Source: Nematostella vectensis (Eukaryota > Cnidaria > Anthozoa > Actiniaria > Edwardsiidae). Taken from it: 64,000 nucleotides of DNA. The stretch is taken from contig NC_064048.1 in assembly GCF_932526225.1 (NCBI RefSeq), forward strand, positions 4,224,437 through 4,288,436, written 5' to 3'. The first letter of the stretch is position 1, and every line of letters starts with the position of its first letter. The position numbers and the translations under genes were made by a program. Below are positions 57,336-64,000 of the stretch, one piece after another. The notes below the pieces were generated by a model. The model was not told where the DNA came from. It saw only the letters and a program-made list of their open reading frames with translations, and made no database searches.

Positions 57336-57465
57336 AAAGAGAGAGAAAAAGAAAGAATGAAAGAAAAAAAGAAAAAAGAAAGAGAAAAATACAGTAAAAA
57401 AGAAAAAAAGAGAAAAATACAGTAAAAAAAAAAAAAAAAAAAAGAATGAAAGAAAGAAAGATAGA
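57336..57465. repeat. Polypurine tract, about 130 bases
   Basis: Almost only A and G (GAAAGA and A runs), broken by two copies of AGAGAAAAATACAGTAAAAA and a 20-base A run. Mirror-symmetric purine tracts of this kind can form triplex DNA. Confidence 0.85.
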
Positions 57466-58178
57466 TGTCCTGTGTAAATCCGGTACCCGCAATTGGCTCT
57501 TCCAGTTTTTTCGGGGTCTGGTATCCATCAAATCGCGCGTTCTGATTGGCTCTCGTGAGGTCCGGTATCCTAAGATCCGGACCCCGCGATACCGGACCGC
57601 TCACCTCTAAAGCTCGAAATAGTGAGTTGATTTGTAAAATGCCCATCGAAAACTGGATTTTTACTCCAAGGGTGAAATTGATCTTCACACTAAAACTGCA
57701 TTTTATTTGTAATTTTATCTAGTATCATTGACTTTATGGAAAATCGGCTTCAAGCTCCCTGTGTTTTGACAATTTCCTGCCATAATGATTCTGCAACTCG
57801 CGCGACAATGTCATGTTTGCTGAAAGTTTATTTGGAACAAAAAAAGGCAGCAAATTTCCTCTTCATATGAGAAAAAACGACAAATCACTCTAGGAATTTA
57901 CCTCATAACCAGCTAAACGTATCAACATTCAAGAGAAGTTCTTTTAGTGAATATAACTTATCGTCTGTGGAGGATTTACAGCGAAAGAAGACATTTCTAC
58001 GAGCAATTCACGGGAAATAGGATACTTTGTCAGCGATTTCTTTATAAAATAAACAAAAAAAGATTACCCATTTTATGTTGAATATTGAACTCAGCGAATA
58101 AATATTTTTAACCTTATAATCCAAAATGTCTCCTGCCTTCTGAGTTAGCGAAATCCTTTTTAGTTGTCTCTTGTTATA
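57466..58178. other. Intergenic, no gene seen
   Basis: A short patch at 57480-57605 repeats GGTCCGGTATC-like phrases in both orientations and may be a worn element. The rest is AT-rich without features. Confidence 0.45.
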
Positions 58179-58586
58179 CAATCGAACCTCTATTAAGCGG
58201 CCCTCTATTGAGCGGTCACCCTTTATTCAACGGTCATTTACCAAAGTCCCGAATTTTCCCCCTTATGTTTACTGTAAATTTGACCTCTGTTGAGCGGTCA
58301 CCTCTATTAAGCGGACGCGGTCACCAAAGGAGGGTCCCAATTGGTTGATTTCATTGCTTTTCACCTCTATTAAACGGTCATCATCAATATTTGTCAGCAT
58401 GACAACAGATAGTGCACGTCATATTTCGTCATATTTTTAACTGTCTAATCTAATTACTATGGCTAATCGTCTTGTCTTTGTCGTCTTTAGGGGCGAAAAT
58501 AGCGAAACCTCTATTAAGCGGTCAACCTCTATTAAGCGGTCACTAAGCTAAGTCCCGAGGGTGACCGCTTAATAGAGGTTCGACTG
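58179..58586. mobile_element. pogo/Tigger-like MITE with TA target duplication
   Basis: A 408-base element with TA directly on both sides (58177-58178 and 58587-58588). The left end CAATCGAACCTCTATTAAGC and right end GCTTAATAGAGGTTCGACTG are inverted repeats with one mismatch. The CTCTATTAAGCGG phrase recurs several times inside, at both ends. This terminus is typical of the pogo/Tigger branch of Tc1/mariner. No transposase remains. Confidence 0.85.
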
Positions 58587-58867
58587 TATTTCTATTTCTC
58601 TTGTCGATAAACTCTAGCGTCTCGAAACATTTGAACGGTACTGTGTAACCATAGCCTCTTTAGTGTTCGTGACCAGCCCGAGCCCTCTCCGAACGTAACT
58701 TCGTATTTAGGTTCTATATAAAATAAGAAGGGAGTGAAAACAACGCTCGATTCCATTGTTCAAAACCTGCCTAGTTACGGCCAATGTTGTGATGTTGTAT
58801 AATACATGATTGATTGACAGCTCACCCTTTCTTTTAACTTATCTTGCCGCCGATACACGCACGGGTT

Positions 58868-59018
58868 TACTGTCGCAATTTGTAATGACCGTCGCAGTTT
58901 GTAATACCTGTCGCAATTTGTAATAAAGTTGTCGCAATTTGTAATACGCACCCATCGCGATTTGTAATAAAAAAAGCTGTCGCAATTTGTAACACACCTC
59001 CGTCGCGATTTGTAAGAG
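58868..59018. repeat. Irregular array of TCGCAATTTGTAATA, seven copies
   Basis: Copies are spaced 18-32 bases apart and vary (GTCGCAGTTTGTAATACC, ATCGCGATTTGTAATA). The core is close to the 19-bp unit at 11757-12212. Confidence 0.88.
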
Positions 59019-59992
59019 AATGTCTTCTTTGGAGGTTCTGTATTTCTGGAGGGTTAAAAGCGTTGTGTGGAAATATAAAATGGAGTTTATTGAATGATCA
59101 TTAGCGAACAAAATCTTCACAAACATCGACGAAAGTCAGAAGCGAAACCAAAAACAAAACAAACAAAAAAACAAGCAAAAACCAAACAACAAACAAAACG
59201 GCAAGTAAAGCGGTTTTTTTTTAAATGTTGTCAATAGAATTGCCTTAAAACTTATAAAACATGCCTTAATCTTATTGAAAACATTTCACCAAAAAAACGC
59301 TTTACTCGTCCCCTCTCAGATCAGCCGAGTTCCGAGCTACGAACAAGCAACCATTGCCTGGGCTACCTGTGCTCCTTCCAGCGCGGTCAAGCGTAACTAA
59401 TCGTACAACGGCGTAGGTCAAGGATGTTCGTGGCTACTTTCTGGTTTTAAAAAACGGCTAGCGGCAAGGGGAAAAAGTTTAGCTCGGATGTTTTGCCACA
59501 TATCGAATGTAAGTGAACCCTGGCATAGGTCTGCGAGATAAAAATATTTTGTTTGTTGATTTTTTTTCCTCTCGAATTTCGACGGTATTTGAGTGACCGA
59601 AAATGGCGCCTCCAACCTTGTCTCTTTCCCTAGTAGGGGGAGAGTAGTCATAAATTCCGTTGAGAAAACCCCGCCAGATCGTGTATTCTCTGGGCTACCT
59701 GTGGTGCAACTATAAGCCCGGAAAACAATAAATATATTAAGGACCTCGGTCAGTATTTCCAAGACCTCGGTCACGGTATTTCACGATACGGACCTCCCAG
59801 CTGGTAAATAACATATAAAAATTGGCTGCCGAAAGTTCCTGGTACATTTAGCCCTGAGGCGGTCCTGAATCTTGAAAAAAAGCACTTTAATACGGCCAAA
59901 GAACACGCAAAATATAAACGTAAACACCACACTAGACAACACACGTCTTTTCAACAAGTTGTTTTTTTTATTTTTCACTTATTTTGTTTTTC
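59019..59992. other. Intergenic, probably repeat-derived
   Basis: GGGCTACCTGTG occurs at 59359 and 59692, and again at 61027, in one orientation, which suggests a dispersed repeat. The 118-codon minus frame at 59774-59418 lies inside that region and has no recognised domain. Confidence 0.4.
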
Positions 59993-61013
59993 GCCCTATG
60001 TTTACCGTAAAATCAAGAGAGCACATGTCGCGTCCGAATCCGGCTATTTTTAGTAACCACCACCCCACCACTGCGCGTGAGCATTTTTACTCACCCTACC
60101 TCCGCGCTTTGGCGTTTACATCTTGTTGTTTGCCGCTGTTTTGTGACTTGAAACCGAAAAAAAACACCCTATTTTCACAAATACCATCGAAAATTTCATT
60201 CTAGCATCAAGGATACAGGCACTTGCAGTTTATTAAGGGGATGTAGTACTTCGAGGATTGCAAGATTTTTATTCAAAGTCAAGAGCGGAAAACCTCGTGC
60301 TTCAATCACCGATTTTGCTCTAACTTGCTGCTTCTTCCTGATTTCTCAACATTCATTATGAAATCTGTAAGTTAGACATTAGATATAATATTGATTTTTG
60401 TGAGTATTCCTGTGAATTGAGAAGGAATCCAAGAAAAATACATTTCATAAAACTATCCTTGTAGCGAGGGAATGCATTTTTGTGATGATCAAAGCCAGCA
60501 AGCTGAAGTATCTGAGCTTTTGTAAAAGTGAGGAAATAAAGAGGGAGATATTACTGTATTTCTATGATGTTGTTATTATTATATGTTATATTATTATGAT
60601 GTTATTATACAAGCTGGTGTCGGGATTTGAATCAAACGCAGTATCACAGCCATTTTATCTCTCGTCGGTTTTTTCTTTCTAATTTGACTTCGCCGCTCAG
60701 ACAAACAAAACAGTCAAACTATTCAGGGATTTAGCTTTCTGTGAGTATATTTGCCAATCTTGGTAACTTAAGTTAGACCTGTTTTCTTCTTCCGAGTTAT
60801 TTTACATGATCTCTTTTCATTCCTATCGAGTTGGCAAAACAACAACACGCAACCCGCGGGGGAGTAGGACAAAATAAAAGGAGCAAATCCTCACGCGCAG
60901 TGGTGGGGTGGTGGTTACTAAAAATAGCCGGATTCGGACGCGACATGGCGCGCGGGTAATACCAAAGTGTCACTCCCTTATCTTATGCTCTCTTGGTAAA
61001 ATCAATAGGGACA
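59993..61013. mobile_element. 1.0-kb element with 58-bp perfect inverted repeats
   Basis: 60024-60081 and 60890-60947 are exact inverse copies over 58 bases (from CATGTCGCGTCCGAATCCGG to CCACTGCGCGTGAG). Outside them weaker inverted similarity continues (CCCTATG...AAATCAAGAGAGCA against TGCTCTCTTGGTAAAATCAATAGGG). The 0.8-kb middle has no transposase-like frame. It is probably a non-autonomous DNA transposon. The outer ends are approximate. Confidence 0.7.
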
Positions 61014-61183
61014 AATAAAGAGCTTGGGCTACCTGTGTTTTCATGTTCTACTTGCGACGTCACGGAAGCAAACGCTCGTTTTGAAATATAGGGTGATTTT
61101 GATCCATGACTCCGGCAAGAGGACGCCCCCCTCGCCCATGTTCGATTGCGCGCGTATGCTTATTTGCGCCGGCGTTTTTGAGC

Positions 61184-62076
61184 AATTCATGGATCCGACA
61201 GGTCAATCACGCGCGCACGAATAGCCAATCAGGAAAGAGATAGTGCAATAACAGCTAAGTGGTCCCACAAATGTCCCACAAAAAGTCGGCAATCGACGGC
61301 GAAAAAGATTTTTTTTTTTGCGAATCTGGACAAGCAAATAAGCATTTTCCGGTCAGCGTAAGAACTAGCCCTGTTTTCTTTGACCAGCCACTTTTAGTGT
61401 AGAGTTGGGATTCAAATTGTAGACAAACGCGTAAAATACTACGAAGAAACGAAAAACAAAAAGCAAACAAACCACTTACAAGAGCAGTGTAAGTCCTACC
61501 ATTAAACCTGTGTTTGATATTATCCTAGTTTACTTTAATTACATATAAGAATGAGACTGTCGTTTGTATTTTTGCTGTTAAATCTTGACGTTTGCCGATA
61601 AAACTTGTAGTTAGAAGCCAGACGTAAACAGCAAATTCGGCTTTCTCTTCTATTTTCACCGCACATAAATCACTGCAAGTTGACAAAAATAGCTTTGAAA
61701 ACACATAAACACATAGTACCTACCAAAGAGTGCACTGCTTTATCTTATCATTTCCAAGTTTTCGTATTTCGAGCTGGATTCGGGTCGTTTCCATTCAACA
61801 ACCGAACTTGTAGTTATCTATTTCTTTGCTTTTCTACGAGATTTTCACCAAGCTTGGACAACAAGACAAGTTTCCATCATGTTAGGTTTCTGTGTTTTAT
61901 TTCCCAGGTCGCAGAAAGACACGCTATAAACGTCTGTATTTTATATAAATCCGAGCAGGACTCATTGACCTCATCCCACATGTTGTAAAATTTGTGGGAC
62001 ATTTGGGTTGCACTTCGCTGGCTTCTATTTGCTGCTTTCTTATTGGATATTCGTGCGCGCGTCGGATCTATGAATT
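61184..62076. mobile_element. 0.9-kb long-TIR element, copy 2
   Basis: Same order and orientation as 30013-30929. It begins AATTCATGGATCCGACAGGT, has the CACGCGCGCACGAATAGCCA terminus, an interior with TTTTCCGGTCAGCGTA and AAGCTTGGACAACAAGACAA, and ends GTCGGATCTATGAATT. The two copies differ at roughly one base in eight to ten by eye. Confidence 0.75.
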
Positions 62077-62423
62077 CATGAGCGCGCGCGCCGTTCTTGA
62101 TACCGTCGCCGTCGTTAGTTACCTGTAAAGCCCAGGAGATGAGGAGTGAGGATTTGTTTAACATAGTGCGAGCCCTTTAGTGTGACGTCGATACCACGAT
62201 ACCAATTGTACAACTTGATTGGCACGGCAGGGGCGCGGGTTAGGAATTGGGTCGATCGAAAGAGTGGCGCTTGCACAATGCGTTCTTTATAAGTTTCTAT
62301 CACGTAGTTTTATCAAGGTTTATCACCCAATATTTGCCCTTTATTTTCGCATCGTCTTACCCAAATGAATCAATATACTCAGCAAAGGGCCTAAATAGAC
62401 GTGCTCGTTAACCAGAGGAATAA

Positions 62424-62471
62424 GGTTCACCAAAAACTAAAAGTGGCTCGGCTATAAGTTTTTAGTGAACC
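62424..62471. repeat. Short hairpin, 15-bp arms
   Basis: GGTTCACCAAAAACT and AGTTTTTAGTGAACC are inverse with one mismatch, loop 18 bases. Confidence 0.6.
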
Positions 62472-63336
62472 TAGTGAATGCTTAGTGAGCCAGAACATAT
62501 TTGATAATTGATGAAATTAAAAAGGAATTAACATCCTTCCGGGCCAGCAACCAATCAGAAGGCGTACTATGATTACAAATTTGGCAAATCGGTATAGTTT
62601 ACAATGTTCTAACACCTATTTCAAATAAGGTTGTACTCGGAAAATCTATGTGCCGTAACCCGCAGCGCTTCATGGGTATAAATTAAATAATAATATAAGT
62701 GAAAATTAAAACAAAGACAGGTTTAGAAAGCTTTAGTATTCTTCTTAATATGTCCCTCTAAGTACGCGGCGTTCAGAGACCAGAATTCAGCCATTTATAC
62801 GTTACCAATGTACCACTGCGGGCTACGATTTTTTTTAACGATACACTGTTGGCGAGTGGACCCTTTGTATATTAATCATTTTAAAAAGAAAAGGTCACTT
62901 GGCCGATTCCTCCCACTTTTACGTTTAGTTTTTCAATTGACCTTCTAAGAAATACTTTTTAAAAGATACTGTGATTGGATGGAAACAAAATTATGGAAAA
63001 AGAGGAAATGAATATTAAAAACAAAAGAAAAATAGATCTGATAAAACCTCGAGCATGTGTGAAATAAATAGTTATAACGCAAAAAAAAGCAAGCAACAAC
63101 AACTAGCTGCGAAAAAAGTATCTAGCAAAAGTCTCATCCCATTGCTTGGATTTGATTCAACTTTTGTCACTTCTTTCACTATCACTTTATCCTTGTCGTC
63201 GAGGACATTTCCGTCCTACTTATTTCTACAAAGTGCTGCCAAAAACTTCAACCTCTGTCAACAAACCACTTTTATCCCTTTTCGTATAAAGTGCACCTCT
63301 TAAATTCTTATCTCTGACACTTTATCAAACCGAAGA
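62472..63336. other. Intergenic, 3' side of GPCR-D
   Basis: AT-rich. A CCAATCAGAAG phrase at about 62551 and GATTGG at about 62976. No gene supported; an 82-codon plus frame at 63055-63303 has no domain. Confidence 0.5.
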
Positions 63337-64000
63337 TTATTGCCTATTATTTTGATAGTGAAAATCTGAAGAGAAAGTTGTATTGGCACCTTGCCCAACG
63401 GTAACACGAGAATTTGTCTGTATAATCCTTTCCACTTTTGTACCACGAAGATACCGAAATCTGAAAATTTTCTTATACTCTTGGGAAAACATGGTATTCA
63501 TAGCACCGTATATGAAAGGGTTTATACAAGACGAAAACGTTCCAAGTAGCGTATAAACCACGTAAACCTCCCGATGTGGAATCGAAGAATTCCGAGCGAA
63601 GTCGACAATATCGATAACGAATATCGGCGTCCAACAACACAGAAAGCCCACTACTGTAAAGAAAAGGGTTCGCGTTGCTTTTATATCTTCGATGTTTGGT
63701 CCAGTAATGGGGTTGTTTTGACGCATGGCGTTCACTCGGTTTTGATGGAGGCGAATTGTGTGGAAGATCATGATGTAGCACACGTTGATAATGATTGTTG
63801 GCACTAATACGCCGTATAAAACCCAAGACGTACTTGGTGTAAGTCTGGTTTCTTGATGGCAAAAGTACTTCCCTGGTTGGAAAACGTACCTGCGGCCGCT
63901 AGCGAGATACTGTGTTGGTCCAATGAAGGACAACATGGCTGTACCAATGATAATATTCTTGGTACGTTTTGGGGTAAAAACAGCGCGGTAATGCTTGTTG
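63337..64000 (-). CDS. GPCR-D: melatonin-receptor-like class A GPCR, N-terminal part outside window
   Basis: The open frame runs unbroken from the right edge, so the first visible codons (KHYRAVFTPKRTKN) are intracellular loop 2, just after the DRY region, and not a start. About 220 residues are visible: TM4, an ECL2 with the conserved cysteine (KYFCHQE), TM5 with a proline (YGVLVPTIIINV), a basic loop 3, TM6 with CCWTP, and TM7 with NPFIYGAMN. The stretch NPFIYGAMNTMFSQEYKKIF is like the NAxIYGLLNxNFRxEYKRI pattern of melatonin receptors. That is a family hint and not a ligand assignment. The tail of about 45 residues has no cysteine for palmitoylation. It differs from GPCR-A, -B and -C, which lack the ECL2 cysteine, so it belongs to another subfamily. 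Confidence 0.85.
   Translation of the reverse strand, partial: NKHYRAVFTPKRTKNIIIGTAMLSFIGPTQYLASGRRYVFQPGKYFCHQETRLTPSTSWVLYGVLVPTIIINVCYIMIFHTIRLHQNRVNAMRQNNPITGPNIEDIKATRTLFFTVVGFLCCWTPIFVIDIVDFARNSSIPHREVYVVYTLLGTFSSCINPFIYGAMNTMFSQEYKKIFRFRYLRGTKVERIIQTNSRVTVGQGANTTFSSDFHYQNNRQ

Noticed and set aside
59418-59774. 118-codon minus frame
   Set aside because: Sits in probable repeat sequence bounded by GGGCTACCTGTG phrases; no domain recognised.
63934-63936. ATG at 63936 as the start of GPCR-D
   Set aside because: It lies inside TM4. The frame continues upstream through a typical intracellular loop 2 to the window edge.

Overview
This window looks like nuclear DNA from an animal, most likely an anthozoan cnidarian. 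A sea anemone of the Nematostella type is my best guess, but the species is an inference. The reasons are introns with GT/AG borders, metazoan protein families (class A GPCRs, tandem discoidin domains, a KCTD-type BTB protein), AT-rich spacers, a tRNA-Glu-derived SINE, many MITE-like elements with terminal inverted repeats (TIRs), and an unusual load of minisatellites and poly-G/poly-C runs. There are no operons, CRISPR arrays or other bacterial hallmarks.

Genes are few. (1) 383-2877, minus strand: five exons of a secreted or membrane protein with a signal peptide and two tandem discoidin (F5/8 type C) domains. It continues off the left edge. (2) 15924-16856, plus: GPCR-A, intronless, 310 residues. 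(3) 21301-22233, minus: GPCR-B, its inverted paralogue, also 310 residues. The two are almost identical from TM2 through TM5 but clearly diverged on either side, which points to gene conversion. (4) 47040-47618, plus: a single-exon KCTD-type BTB/T1 protein of 192 residues. (5) 50585-52418, minus: GPCR-C, a two-exon relative of A and B. (6) 63337-64000, minus: the C-terminal two thirds of a different, melatonin-receptor-like GPCR that runs off the right edge.

The rest is mostly repeats. Large tandem arrays lie at 3.6-7.1 kb (about 37-bp unit), 10.0-10.7, 11.8-12.2 (19-bp unit), 13.9-14.2 (ATT), 17.4-17.8, 20.2-20.8 (31-bp unit), 23.4-23.8, 41.3-41.7, 44.0-45.6 (35-bp unit), 45.7-46.1 (CACGTG-rich, 64-bp unit), 51.5-51.85 (inside the GPCR-C intron) and 58.9-59.0. 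Non-autonomous DNA elements with visible TIRs include a pogo/Tigger-like MITE with TA duplications (58.2 kb), a Harbinger-like MITE with TAA duplications (49.9 kb), two copies of a 0.9-kb long-TIR element (30.0 and 61.2 kb), and several families present in two to four copies. The stretch from 22.3 to 43.9 kb has no gene I can support.

The most interesting biology is the small local family of GPCRs lacking the usual TM3-ECL2 cysteine pair (A, B and C). It combines a gene-conversion patch between inverted copies, a gain or loss of an ICL3 intron, and an intronic minisatellite that repeats the splice-donor sequence of GPCR-C. I did not find a clearly new multi-gene system.
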